From Bacteroidia bacterium (lineage in GTDB: Bacteria; Bacteroidota; Bacteroidia; Bacteroidales; Paludibacteraceae), in assembly GCA_009929445.1 (NCBI GenBank), contig SAAL01000019.1, positions 1 through 42,596 on the forward strand: DNA of 42,596 nucleotides, read 5' to 3'. The notes under the pieces were generated by a model. That model saw only the letters and a list, made by a program, of their open reading frames with translations. It was not told where the DNA came from and did not search any database. Positions 34,088 through 42,516 of the stretch are shown piece after piece (positions within the stretch are counted from its first letter, which is position 1; every line of letters begins with the position of its first letter). The translations under genes were made by a program, and so were the position numbers.

Positions 34088-34840
34088 TTAATTGACAATT
34101 GCATTGGTTAATTTTACCTGACCCGTACCCACAGGTATGCTGAACTGTATCAAAACAGGAATTCTGTTGGTATCGGCAGTCATCCAGAACACGTTTTTGT
34201 CATTGCCGCGCAGTGCTTTTGTGTTGGCAGCTATAGAAAGTTTGTAACATTCCTTTGTGCCGAGATTTCCCAGATTTTTGAGGGTCTCTTTTCCCATGAA
34301 TTTTACCGATGCAGGAAATTCCTTGTTGTCGAAAGCGATTACAAAAGTGATAATCTGACCGGCTCTTATCTTGTTGAAATCCATTTTCCGCAACCGCAGA
34401 ACAGCCGTGACGATATCGTTGGTGGAAGCTCCTACGGGAAATGTTTTAGTCACCTCAGGGCTACCCATTCTGGTCGAAGTGCTTGTTACTTTTCCGTTGC
34501 TGAACACGTATTTTTCCGTTTTGCGGTAATTTCCTTCCAGTGTATTTCGTTTGTACATCGAAGGTTTATACGTCACCGGATCAACATAAGATTCATACAA
34601 ATCCCTGATTTTGAAAAAGGTATCCCACTTGGTATAAGTAGTGGCAATGAGGCTGCTGTGAATAAAGGTCTTTTTACTTGTAGTTATGGGTTTTGTCTGT
34701 ATGGTTATCTGTGCAAACTGAGTCATCAGCCCGCTCATATTGTAAGATCCAACGTACACAAATTTTTCGTTTTTAATGTTCTGAGCGTTGGATATTCCCG
34801 TAAAAATGAAAACTGCGATAATTAAAAAGAATTTTTTCAC
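34088..34840 (-). CDS. DUF3108-family periplasmic protein
   Basis: A 250-residue protein with a signal peptide (about 1-19, ending SNA) and a beta-rich body resembling DUF3108, a family of uncharacterised envelope proteins with a lipoprotein-carrier-like fold. Typical stretches are FVYVGSYNMSGLMTQFAQ and MDFNKIRAGQIITFVIAFD, and the end is IPVLIQFSIPVGTGQVKL. It is 11 bases downstream of the Wzz-like gene. A role in moving or sensing lipid-linked material is only a guess from fold and neighbours. Confidence 0.75.
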   Translation of the reverse strand: MKKFFLIIAVFIFTGISNAQNIKNEKFVYVGSYNMSGLMTQFAQITIQTKPITTSKKTFIHSSLIATTYTKWDTFFKIRDLYESYVDPVTYKPSMYKRNTLEGNYRKTEKYVFSNGKVTSTSTRMGSPEVTKTFPVGASTNDIVTAVLRLRKMDFNKIRAGQIITFVIAFDNKEFPASVKFMGKETLKNLGNLGTKECYKLSIAANTKALRGNDKNVFWMTADTNRIPVLIQFSIPVGTGQVKLTNAIVN

Positions 34841-34851
34841 CTTGATAAAAA

Positions 34852-35835
34852 TTATTTTTTGTTTATTAGATAGTTTATTATTTTTTTCAGATTGTCAATG
34901 AGATATACCATTATCAATGCCAGCAGCGAGCCAATAAATATACTGTAAACACCGTATTTTATCCTTCCGTTTATCGGCACCGGATTCACAATCAGACCGG
35001 CAGGAAAATCTACGGGCTTTTTATATAACACCAAACTATTTGTATTTATATTGCGAAGTTCCTGTAAACTGAGAATGTCATTGTAAAACAGTTGTTTTCT
35101 TTGTTCTCCTACAATCAGGTTATTGTTTTCAAGACTGATTTTCTTATCCGAATCCTTGAAATAGGAAAGATTTGCCAGGCTGTCAAGTCTTTGTATTTCG
35201 GTATCACACAAACGGATATTATTTTCTATTCCTGTTTTTGTACTTTCAAATTCGCTTTTCAGCATCGGATTGTTGTTGAAATAATTAAGCAGTGCATCCT
35301 GGAATATTCTAATTTGCGTAGGTTTCAGGGTTTGAACTTGAATAAAAATGTGATTTTTCATAATCAGATTCATCGTATCATTAAGCGAATGGCTATTATC
35401 AAAATCTACCATATCAGGCGTATTGTCATCCAGGTAGTCGATTACATTGTAACTTTCGAGTTTTACAATATTCTCTGCCACACTGTCGGGTATTCCAAGC
35501 ACCGTAGCAAGGTTCATGGAGCTGAATGTAGTTGATTTTTTAGGAATGAGTGAGTTCTGAAGCTGACGAAAAACTTCCTTTACAGTAGAATTCTCACATC
35601 CGTAAAGCATGGCCATTGCATTGGCTTCGTATCTTCTTACAGACGGACGAGCCAGATACTGTCCGGCTACCACACTCAGCAGTAGCACTATAGCAGAAAC
35701 CACCCAATGCTTGAATGCCAGCTGTAATAAAAAACCAACAAACCTGATCAGCCTTGCGGTTACTTTCTTAATCCATTTGCCCAGCAGATTCAATAACTCG
35801 ATCAAGTTCATTTCTTTAGAATTTTTGTCATCCAT
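34852..35835 (-). CDS. Wzz-like polysaccharide chain-length/co-polymerase protein
   Basis: A 327-residue inner-membrane protein with a membrane helix at about 43-60, a large periplasmic helical domain (about 62-290) and a second helix at about 295-315, the layout of Wzz polysaccharide co-polymerases. These set the length of O-antigen or capsule chains. The PXXP-like Pro residues before TM2 are represented by NPVPINGRIKYG. It lacks the kinase domain of capsule-type Wzc. No other polysaccharide-assembly gene is in the window, so what it acts on is unknown. Confidence 0.7.
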   Translation of the reverse strand: MDDKNSKEMNLIELLNLLGKWIKKVTARLIRFVGFLLQLAFKHWVVSAIVLLLSVVAGQYLARPSVRRYEANAMAMLYGCENSTVKEVFRQLQNSLIPKKSTTFSSMNLATVLGIPDSVAENIVKLESYNVIDYLDDNTPDMVDFDNSHSLNDTMNLIMKNHIFIQVQTLKPTQIRIFQDALLNYFNNNPMLKSEFESTKTGIENNIRLCDTEIQRLDSLANLSYFKDSDKKISLENNNLIVGEQRKQLFYNDILSLQELRNINTNSLVLYKKPVDFPAGLIVNPVPINGRIKYGVYSIFIGSLLALIMVYLIDNLKKIINYLINKK

Positions 35836-35856
35836 ACGTATTATATTTTAAGTATT

Positions 35857-36537
35857 TCAATTAAATTGCTGCAATTCGTCATTCTCTGTTTCATCCTCTT
35901 CGGCCATATCCGATAATTCGTTATCGTTGTCATCATCTTCCTCCCAAACTTTTACGGGCTTTTGAGGGCCCTGCTTTCTGTAGGCAAACGCAAGCAGCGT
36001 ACCGCTTACTGCACCGGCCAGATGACCTTCCCACGACACCGGATCAAACTTCTGCCACGGGAACAAATGCCATACGTTATTACCGTAAAGAAATACGACA
36101 ATAAGAGCTATAGCTATTAGCGGAACATGTTTTCTGATGATTCCGCTGAAAAATAGAAAAAAGGTCAGTGAGTAAATCACACCGCTCAATCCGATGTGCC
36201 AGTTATCGCGTCCGATTACCCACAGCAAAAGTCCGCTTATAATAACGGATAAAACCACTATTTTATTGGCTATCTCGCTGTAAAAATAATACAAAGTAGT
36301 ACTCAGCACAAAAAAAGAAACAATATTATTAAGTAAATGTGTCACATCGGCATGTATAAAAGGCATCGAAAAGATGTTTATAATCGTTTTCGGCTCGCCC
36401 GGAAATACTCCTCCCCGACTGAAATCGATTCCCATTGCCCTTTCAAAAACAAAAACCAGAATAACAAAAAAACATATGATGAGTGGAAAAAACACGGCAT
36501 AATATATTTTTTTCTTTTCGTGAACGCCAGATTCCAT
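35857..36537 (-). CDS. Rhomboid-family intramembrane serine protease
   Basis: A 226-residue membrane protein with six predicted helices and the rhomboid catalytic dyad: Ser118 in GLSG (116-119) and His172 in WEGHLAGAVSG. The HLLNN motif (67-71) supplies the oxyanion-side His and Asn. A cytoplasmic C-terminal tail (about 190-226) is very acidic. Rhomboids cut single-pass membrane proteins within the bilayer. It is the first gene of a four-gene operon with Wzz-like, DUF3108 and small membrane proteins (gaps of 21, 11 and 15 bases), so one of these, such as the Wzz-like protein, may be a substrate or partner (inference). Confidence 0.88.
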   Translation of the reverse strand: MESGVHEKKKIYYAVFFPLIICFFVILVFVFERAMGIDFSRGGVFPGEPKTIINIFSMPFIHADVTHLLNNIVSFFVLSTTLYYFYSEIANKIVVLSVIISGLLLWVIGRDNWHIGLSGVIYSLTFFLFFSGIIRKHVPLIAIALIVVFLYGNNVWHLFPWQKFDPVSWEGHLAGAVSGTLLAFAYRKQGPQKPVKVWEEDDDNDNELSDMAEEDETENDELQQFN

Positions 36538-36558
36538 ATACCTTTTTTATATTTTCCA

Positions 36559-36566
36559 CAAAAATA
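36559..36566 (-). promoter_or_regulatory. -7 element for the rhomboid operon
   Basis: TATTTTTG on the minus strand matches TANNTTTG, 21 bases before the rhomboid start. A TTG lies 23 bases upstream of it. Confidence 0.5.
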
Positions 36567-36725
36567 AGGATAAAAATACTAATACAGGTCAATGCCATCA
36601 ATTTGATTTCACACATTAACAAAAAGTCACTTACAAATTCACGTGATAGCATGAAATTTAAGACAAATGAAAAACTAAAAATTAAATACGTAAACATTTT
36701 GCTTTATTTATAAAAATTTTATTCT

Positions 36726-36733
36726 TATTTTTG
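36726..36733 (+). promoter_or_regulatory. -7 element for the glycogen cluster
   Basis: TATTTTTG on the plus strand, 34 bases before the debranching-enzyme ATG. A TTTG at 36698-36701 lies 24 bases upstream. Confidence 0.5.
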
Positions 36734-36767
36734 TGAGTGCCTTAACAAACCATTAATACTTTGTAAG

Positions 36768-38720
36768 ATGAGCTATTTAAATTTTGACAAAACACTCCTG
36801 ATGAACCTGGAGAAATCTTTATCAAAAGAAATGATAAGGACCAACCGCGCAGGAACATACAATAGCACAACACTGGTGGATTGCAATACCAGGAAGTACC
36901 ACGGGCAACTGGTGATGCCGCTTCCTGACATTGACAATTCGAACCACGTGCTCTTGTCGTCGCTCGATGAAACTGTTATTCAACACGGTGCCGAATTCAA
37001 CCTGGGTGTGCACAAATACTCAGGAAACAATTACAACCCCAACGGACATAAATACATCCGTCAGTTCGATTGCGAAACTATATCGCGCACCATTTACCGC
37101 GTAGGTGGAGTTATCTTGTCAAAAGAGAAAATGCTGGTCTCATTCGAGCCGAGAATCCTAATCAAATATACCCTGCTCGAAGCCCACTCGCCTACCACCA
37201 TTCGCTTCAAACCATTCCTGGCATTCCGCAGTGTTAATGAACTGACATATCAGAACAACGTAGCCAACACATCCTATAAAGAGGTGAAAAACGGCATCAG
37301 TATGGGACTTTACGAAGGTTATCCCGAACTATACATGCAGTTTTCGAAAAAAAACATCTACTTCCACATGCCCGACTGGTACAAAGGGATAGAATACACG
37401 AAAGAACAGGAAAGAGGATTTGAATTCAAAGAAGATTTGTTGGTGCCCGGATACTTCGAAATGCCAATCAAAAAAGGAGAATCAATCATTTTTTCGGGCG
37501 GAATTTCTGAAATATCACCAAGATCACTTGACAGCCTGTGGGAAAAGGAAATTTTACACCGCAACCATCGGTTGGACATGTTCACCACACTCAAAAACTC
37601 AGCCCAACAATTCTATAAACGGGTAGGAGATAAAACCTACCTGCTCGCAGGATATCCGTGGTTCGGCTCACGTGCACGGGATGAATTCGTTTCACTAATC
37701 CCCACTACCCTCATCATTGGACGCGAAGATTATTTTGACACCATTGCTCAGACTGCCATCGAAGAAATTGAAAAATTCCTCGACGGAGCACGCGAAGGCT
37801 TCAAACTGGAAGGACTCGAAGATCCCGATGTTTTCCTGTGGTTTATAAGAGCTGTTCAGCAATACGCCGAATTCCGCTCGCCCGAACAGGCTGCCGAAAG
37901 GTTTGGTGACCTCGTAATCCGGATCATCAATTACATCAAAAAACAAAATCATCCGAACCTTTTCATGCATAATAACAACCTGCTCTATGTGAACGGAACG
38001 GAAAAACCGGCCACATGGATGAACGCTGTTGAAAACAGTCACCCGATTACACCCCGAACGGGCTACGTGGTTGAAATTAATGCTCTCTGGTATAACGCTC
38101 TGAAATTTGTATCAACGCTTGAAAGACTTTCAGGCAAAGAACAATCGGCCGATTTGCTGGACTATCAGGCAGAAATAGCCCGCGATTCTTTCGTGAAAGT
38201 ATTCTGGAACGGCACCTATCTGTACGACTATGTGGTGGATGATTATCGGGACATGGAAGTTCGTTCCAACATGATTATTGCCGCCGGATTGCCCTTCTCG
38301 CCGCTCGACAAGCAACAACGCAAATCGGTGGTTGACATCACCACCAAAGAACTCCTCACACCCAAAGGACTCCGCTCGCTGAGCCCCAAAAGCGGCTCTT
38401 ACCGCCCGGAATACATCGGTGGTATGCTCGAACGAAGCTGGAATTATCACAACGGACCTGTATGGCCGTGGACAGTAGGCTATTTTACCGACGCATACCT
38501 GCGCATTTACAAGCAAAGCGGCAAGTCCTTTATCGAAAGACTGATGACAGGACTTGAAGCCGAAATGACCGAACTCTGTGTAGGTACAATTTCAGAATTG
38601 TTCGACGGCAATCCGCCTTTCAAAGGCCATGGTGGAATGTCCTTTGCCATGAGCGTAGCAGAGATATTGAGAGTATTAGACAAGTTGAAAAAAATCGAAA
38701 ACGAAATACCTGCACTATGA
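36768..38720 (+). CDS. GH133 glycogen debranching enzyme (amylo-alpha-1,6-glucosidase)
   Basis: A 650-residue cytoplasmic enzyme that removes alpha-1,6 branch glucose from glycogen. The N-terminal GDE_N-type domain (about 15-240; TNRAGTYNSTTLVDCNTRKY HGQL region) is followed by an (alpha/alpha)6 barrel (about 280-640) with GYPWFGSRARDEF, EINALWYNAL and GPVWPWTVGYF, the usual active-site stretches of this family. Length fits the bacterial form that lacks the 4-alpha-glucanotransferase half. Its stop overlaps the start of the glycosyltransferase gene by 4 bases (ATGA), so the two are coupled. Confidence 0.92.
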   Translation: MSYLNFDKTLLMNLEKSLSKEMIRTNRAGTYNSTTLVDCNTRKYHGQLVMPLPDIDNSNHVLLSSLDETVIQHGAEFNLGVHKYSGNNYNPNGHKYIRQFDCETISRTIYRVGGVILSKEKMLVSFEPRILIKYTLLEAHSPTTIRFKPFLAFRSVNELTYQNNVANTSYKEVKNGISMGLYEGYPELYMQFSKKNIYFHMPDWYKGIEYTKEQERGFEFKEDLLVPGYFEMPIKKGESIIFSGGISEISPRSLDSLWEKEILHRNHRLDMFTTLKNSAQQFYKRVGDKTYLLAGYPWFGSRARDEFVSLIPTTLIIGREDYFDTIAQTAIEEIEKFLDGAREGFKLEGLEDPDVFLWFIRAVQQYAEFRSPEQAAERFGDLVIRIINYIKKQNHPNLFMHNNNLLYVNGTEKPATWMNAVENSHPITPRTGYVVEINALWYNALKFVSTLERLSGKEQSADLLDYQAEIARDSFVKVFWNGTYLYDYVVDDYRDMEVRSNMIIAAGLPFSPLDKQQRKSVVDITTKELLTPKGLRSLSPKSGSYRPEYIGGMLERSWNYHNGPVWPWTVGYFTDAYLRIYKQSGKSFIERLMTGLEAEMTELCVGTISELFDGNPPFKGHGGMSFAMSVAEILRVLDKLKKIENEIPAL

Positions 38721-39976
38721 AAGCACTCATGTTCGGATGGGAATTTCCCCCGCATATTCTCGGAGGATTAGGCACTGCAAGTTACGGACTTACAAGAGGA
38801 ATGTCCGAACAGCCTGATATGGAAATCACTTTTGTAATACCAAAACCTCACGGCGACGAAGATCAGAGTTTCCTGAAAATTATCGGGGCATGCAATGTGC
38901 CGGTGGTATGGAAAGAAAACAGTTGGGAACATGTAAATAACCGTATCGGTAAAATCATGCATCCCGACGAATACTTCTGGCTTCGCAACGGCATTAAGTA
39001 CGACTTCCGAAGGATTTATACCAACGACCTGGGTTGTATCGGATTTTCGGGAAAATACCCCGACAACCTCATTGAAGAAATATCCAACTATGAAGCAGTA
39101 GCCAGTGTGCTGGCTCATCAGCTTGATTTCGATGTAATCCATTCACACGACTGGCTCACCTATCCTGCCGGACGCTTTGCAAAGCAAATAAGCGGAAAAC
39201 CGCTGGTAATTCACGTACATGCCACCGACTTTGACCGCAGCCGCGGGAAAGTGAATCCTACCGTTTACAAAATCGAAAAAGACGGAATGGATGCTGCCGA
39301 CCACATCATAACAGTAAGCGACCTGACGCGCCGTACGGTAATAGAGAAATACCACCAGCACCCAAACAAGGTAACCACCGTTCACAATGCAGTAGAACCA
39401 CTTCCGGATGTGGACTCATTTGTAAAGACTCCGCGTAAAGACAAAATAGTGACTTTCCTCGGCCGAATAACCATGCAGAAAGGCCCGGAGTATTTTGTCG
39501 AAGCAGCAGCACGCGTACTGAGCAAAACAAAAAACGTGAGATTCGTGATGGCCGGCAGCGGCGATATGATGAATGCCATGATTGACCTGGCTGCCAAACG
39601 GGGTATTGCCGATCGTTTTCATTTCCCCGGATTCCTGCGTGGAAGGGATGTGAATGAGATGCTGGCTCAGAGTGATGTCTACATCATGCCTTCCGTTTCC
39701 GAACCTTTTGGCATTTCGCCACTCGAAGCCATGCAGGTAGGTACACCATCCATTATTTCATACCAGTCGGGTTGTGCCGAGATCCTCACGCATGTGGTGA
39801 AAACCGATTACTGGGATATTGACGCCATGGCTGATGCCATCTACGGTATAGTGACTTATCCGGCCATGTATAAAAGCATGAAAGAACTGGGTCTGGAAGA
39901 GGTGAACAACATCAAATGGTACGATGCCGGATTGAAAGTACGGGCCATTTACGATAAAGTGATTCGAAAACACTGA
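38717..39976 (+). CDS. GT4 glycosyltransferase, probable glycogen synthase
   Basis: A 419-residue GT-B fold enzyme. The N-terminus reads MFGWEFPPHILGGLGTASYG, with the Gly-rich loop of glycogen/starch synthases, and the C-terminal half carries the E-X7-E motif (E329 in SEPFGISPLEA, E337). Given its place between debranching enzyme and GH57 genes, an order I recall from Bacteroides glycogen clusters, it most likely extends alpha-1,4-glucan from a nucleotide sugar. The donor (UDP- or ADP-glucose) cannot be read from sequence. It is translationally coupled to the upstream gene. Confidence 0.85.
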   Translation: MKALMFGWEFPPHILGGLGTASYGLTRGMSEQPDMEITFVIPKPHGDEDQSFLKIIGACNVPVVWKENSWEHVNNRIGKIMHPDEYFWLRNGIKYDFRRIYTNDLGCIGFSGKYPDNLIEEISNYEAVASVLAHQLDFDVIHSHDWLTYPAGRFAKQISGKPLVIHVHATDFDRSRGKVNPTVYKIEKDGMDAADHIITVSDLTRRTVIEKYHQHPNKVTTVHNAVEPLPDVDSFVKTPRKDKIVTFLGRITMQKGPEYFVEAAARVLSKTKNVRFVMAGSGDMMNAMIDLAAKRGIADRFHFPGFLRGRDVNEMLAQSDVYIMPSVSEPFGISPLEAMQVGTPSIISYQSGCAEILTHVVKTDYWDIDAMADAIYGIVTYPAMYKSMKELGLEEVNNIKWYDAGLKVRAIYDKVIRKH

Positions 39977-40068
39977 AATATCTGAAAAAAAAACTCAATG
40001 CAAGTTTGAACTGACTTCACAAAAAAAATCCAATTAAATATTAATTCCGAAATTAAAGCTATTAAGAT

Positions 40069-41352
40069 ATGAAAAACATTTGTTTTTATTTTGAGATTCA
40101 CCAGCCGCTGCGTCTGAGACGGTATCGTTTTTTTGAAATTGGTCAGGACCATTACTATTTTGACGATTTCCAGACCGAAGACCGGATACGCGGTATGGTT
40201 GAGCAGGCTTATCTGCCTGCTATCCGCACCATCGCAGAGATGATACGCAGTTCGAACGGAAAATTCAAATGCTCGTTCTCCATTTCGGGTGTTGCGATGG
40301 AGCAACTGGAGCAATATGCTCCCGAAGTAATCGACGGCTTCAGGGATCTGGCCAAAACAGGCAGTGTGGAATTTCTGGCAGAGCCTTACGCTCATTCGCT
40401 GGCTTCGGTTTACAACCGGAGTGAATTCGAACAGCAGGTAAAACTTCACTCAAAAAAAATAGAAGCCTTGTTTGAGAAAAAACCCACAGTGTTTCGAAAC
40501 TCCGAACTGATTTATTCCGATGAAATAGGTGAAATTGTGTCGGCGCTCGGATTCAAAACCATGCTGATAGAAGAAGTGAAATATGTGATGGGATGGAAAA
40601 GCCCGAACTTTGTTTACAACCACTCATACATCCCGAAACTGAAACTGCTGGTCAGAAACAACAAACTGAGCGACGACATTGCATTCCGTTTCTCTGATCA
40701 TTCCTGGTCAGATTTTCCCCTTTCGGCTGAAAAATTTATTCGCTGGATCAGTGAGTTGCCCAAGTCCGATCCCGTAGTGAATCTGTGGATGGGATTCGAG
40801 GCATTCGGATTCTATCAGCGCGCTGAAAGCGGTATTTTCGAATTCCTGAAAGCCCTGCCTTACCACGCAATGGAACAGGGTCACAGTTTTGCATTACCAT
40901 CTGAAATAACCAAAAAATTTGATTCGGTCGACAGCCTGACATCTCCTTATCCCAACAGCTGGTCGGGCGAAAAAGACCTGAGTGTATGGAACGGAAACGA
41001 CCTTCAGCAAGAGGCTCTCAACAAACTCTATGCTGTAAGTGAACGGGTACATCTCTGTAAGGATGCTCCGCTGAAAAACGACTGGCTTAAACTGCAAACT
41101 ACGGATAACTTCCGCTACATGTCGCACTTCGATGCCTTTGGTACGCATTACACTTCGCCTTACGAAGCTTTTACCAATTACATGAACGTGCTGGCCGATT
41201 TTCTCGACAGGGTGGATGCCCAATACCCTACAACCATTGAGAACGAGGAACTTAACGAACTGTTAAAAACCATTATCAGTCAGGAGAACGAGATAGCAAC
41301 ACTTGAAGAAGAACTGAAAAAAGCACGGGCAAGAAAAAAGAAAGAGGAATAA
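40069..41352 (+). CDS. GH57-family alpha-amylase-like protein, catalytic Asp missing
   Basis: A 427-residue protein with a GH57 (beta/alpha)7-barrel domain: FEIHQPL (8-14) is conserved region 1, SISGVAMEQLEQY lies in region 2, and FRNSELIYSDEIG (142-154) holds the expected nucleophile E146. In region 4, where active members read like MDYETFG, this one reads MGFEAFG (241-247), so the catalytic Asp position is Gly242. The C-terminus is a charged coiled coil ending in a run of Lys, Arg and Glu. GH57 homologues lacking one or both catalytic residues are known as alpha-amylase-like proteins. A structural or binding role in glycogen metabolism is possible, or an altered mechanism. It is 92 bases after the GT4 gene and completes the cluster. 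Confidence 0.88.
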   Translation: MKNICFYFEIHQPLRLRRYRFFEIGQDHYYFDDFQTEDRIRGMVEQAYLPAIRTIAEMIRSSNGKFKCSFSISGVAMEQLEQYAPEVIDGFRDLAKTGSVEFLAEPYAHSLASVYNRSEFEQQVKLHSKKIEALFEKKPTVFRNSELIYSDEIGEIVSALGFKTMLIEEVKYVMGWKSPNFVYNHSYIPKLKLLVRNNKLSDDIAFRFSDHSWSDFPLSAEKFIRWISELPKSDPVVNLWMGFEAFGFYQRAESGIFEFLKALPYHAMEQGHSFALPSEITKKFDSVDSLTSPYPNSWSGEKDLSVWNGNDLQQEALNKLYAVSERVHLCKDAPLKNDWLKLQTTDNFRYMSHFDAFGTHYTSPYEAFTNYMNVLADFLDRVDAQYPTTIENEELNELLKTIISQENEIATLEEELKKARARKKKEE

Positions 41353-41427
41353 TTTCAAAACCGGATTTGGTTTGCCCTGCTACAGGTCAGACATTCGGAT
41401 GAAATCCAGATTGCAGTGACAAAAAAA

Positions 41428-41473
41428 AAAGCCGAAGAGAGTTTTACCCGCGGGTGAAGTTCTCTTCGGCTTT
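41428..41473 (-). terminator. Long hairpin terminator after the DUF4923 gene
   Basis: AAAGCCGAAGAGA pairs with TCTCTTCGGCTTT, and the inner GTTTTACCCG/CGGGTGAAGT also pairs with three G-U wobbles, leaving almost no open loop. On the minus strand it is followed by a run of about ten T. On the plus strand the T-run is weak, so it mainly ends the DUF4923 transcript but may also stop the glycogen operon. Confidence 0.8.
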
Positions 41474-41490
41474 ATCGTTATGATGGTCTA

Positions 41491-42126
41491 TCACTGCTTT
41501 CGCATATCAAATCCGAGCAGCATACCGTCATACATATCGGCCATTTTGCCCAGCACCTCGATAGAAGCATCATTGGTAAACTGACTGATAATTTTCATGA
41601 GTTTCAGGAATGAATCGGCATCAAAGAGTAGCTTCATTTCGTGCGAGGATACGGCTACAGTAGCTTTCAGCTTGCCCACACCGAGCAGATAAGTCATTTG
41701 TACCTGTTTTGTTTCGGGATTAAGCATGTATTTACCTGAAATCTTCATGCCGCCGATGCGTCCGGTATAGGTACTGTCGGCATGGAAGACAAAACCTGTA
41801 TTCTTTTCGCTGATGCCAAGTTTGGTGCACGTTTCGTCAAATTTATCCTCCACCTGGGTGGCTACCACTGCCCCACCGGCTTTTTTAAGCAGATTTTCGG
41901 TTTCGAAAGCGCACGAAGTTCCCTGAAAGTTCCAGGTCCCGACCATGCTTTGCTGCGTAATCGGGAGTTTTCCCATAACAGTATTGAATATATCTTCGAG
42001 CACATTGCCCGAGCCGTTCTTTTTATTCTCCGACTTCGCATCCGATGTACCCGAAAGCAGACCACAGGTACTGAATACAACTGCTGAACTCACTACGAGC
42101 AGGAAAAACAGATTTCTAAATTTCAT
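41491..42126 (-). CDS. DUF4923-family putative lipoprotein
   Basis: A 211-residue protein with a signal sequence and a Cys at position 21 (VFSTCG), probably a lipoprotein although the residue before Cys is an unusual Thr. The body (about 60-211) matches the DUF4923 pattern I know from Bacteroidales: VGTWNFQGTSCAFE, a lipocalin-like GTW start, then FHADSTYTGRIGG and repeated short strands. Function is unknown. It has the best promoter in the window and a strong terminator, so it is a stand-alone and probably well expressed gene. Confidence 0.78.
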   Translation of the reverse strand: MKFRNLFFLLVVSSAVVFSTCGLLSGTSDAKSENKKNGSGNVLEDIFNTVMGKLPITQQSMVGTWNFQGTSCAFETENLLKKAGGAVVATQVEDKFDETCTKLGISEKNTGFVFHADSTYTGRIGGMKISGKYMLNPETKQVQMTYLLGVGKLKATVAVSSHEMKLLFDADSFLKLMKIISQFTNDASIEVLGKMADMYDGMLLGFDMRKQ

Positions 42127-42153
42127 TTACATTAATTATTTTAATTCGTCGTA

Positions 42154-42185
42154 CAAAAGTAGTTTTTTGTTTTTTATAAATCAAA
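42154..42185 (-). promoter_or_regulatory. DUF4923 gene promoter (TTTG-N20-TACTTTTG)
   Basis: On the minus strand TTTG (42182-42185) is followed after 20 bases by TACTTTTG (42154-42161), 27 bases before the start codon. Spacing and both elements match the Bacteroidota consensus. Confidence 0.65.
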
Positions 42186-42364
42186 AATCCCGCCACAAAT
42201 TGCAGCAGGATTCTGTGTAAGAAATCGTAATTACTTTTGCGAGATCACTGTATGTTACTCAAAATCAAATCACTTTCAACAACCGGAGTATAAAACACAC
42301 AGGATAAAGCTTACTGAAGCTTCCGTTTCTGACGAAATTTTCACCCGACGTATTTTATTAAATA

Positions 42365-42408
42365 TTGAACTTTCGCAAGTATCATAAATGCTTGAAATAC
42401 TGATTAAT
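42365..42408 (+). repeat. Dispersed repeat copy, right end
   Basis: Near-identical to 101-142 in the same orientation, starting TTGAACTTTCGCAAGTAT and ending TTGAAATACTGATTAAT. A second short GAACTTTCGCA follows directly at 42410-42420, so the start of the unit occurs twice 43 bases apart. Confidence 0.6.
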
Positions 42409-42500
42409 TGAACTTTCGCATGTTCATATTAGTTTATAAATCATAAGATTAAGAATGAATAATATCTGATAGTCAGATAGATATACATTTTTTCAGGAAC

Positions 42501-42516
42501 AGGGGCTTCCGCCCCT
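42501..42516. repeat. GGGGC/GCCCC palindromic repeat
   Basis: AGGGGC and GCCCCT form a perfect 6-bp stem with loop TTCC, followed by TAGACCCTGACTTACTTTTT and a CTTAAG-centred imperfect palindrome at 42527-42560. The combination looks like an intergenic palindromic repeat unit of the kind scattered through Bacteroidota genomes; copies elsewhere cannot be checked here. Confidence 0.45.
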
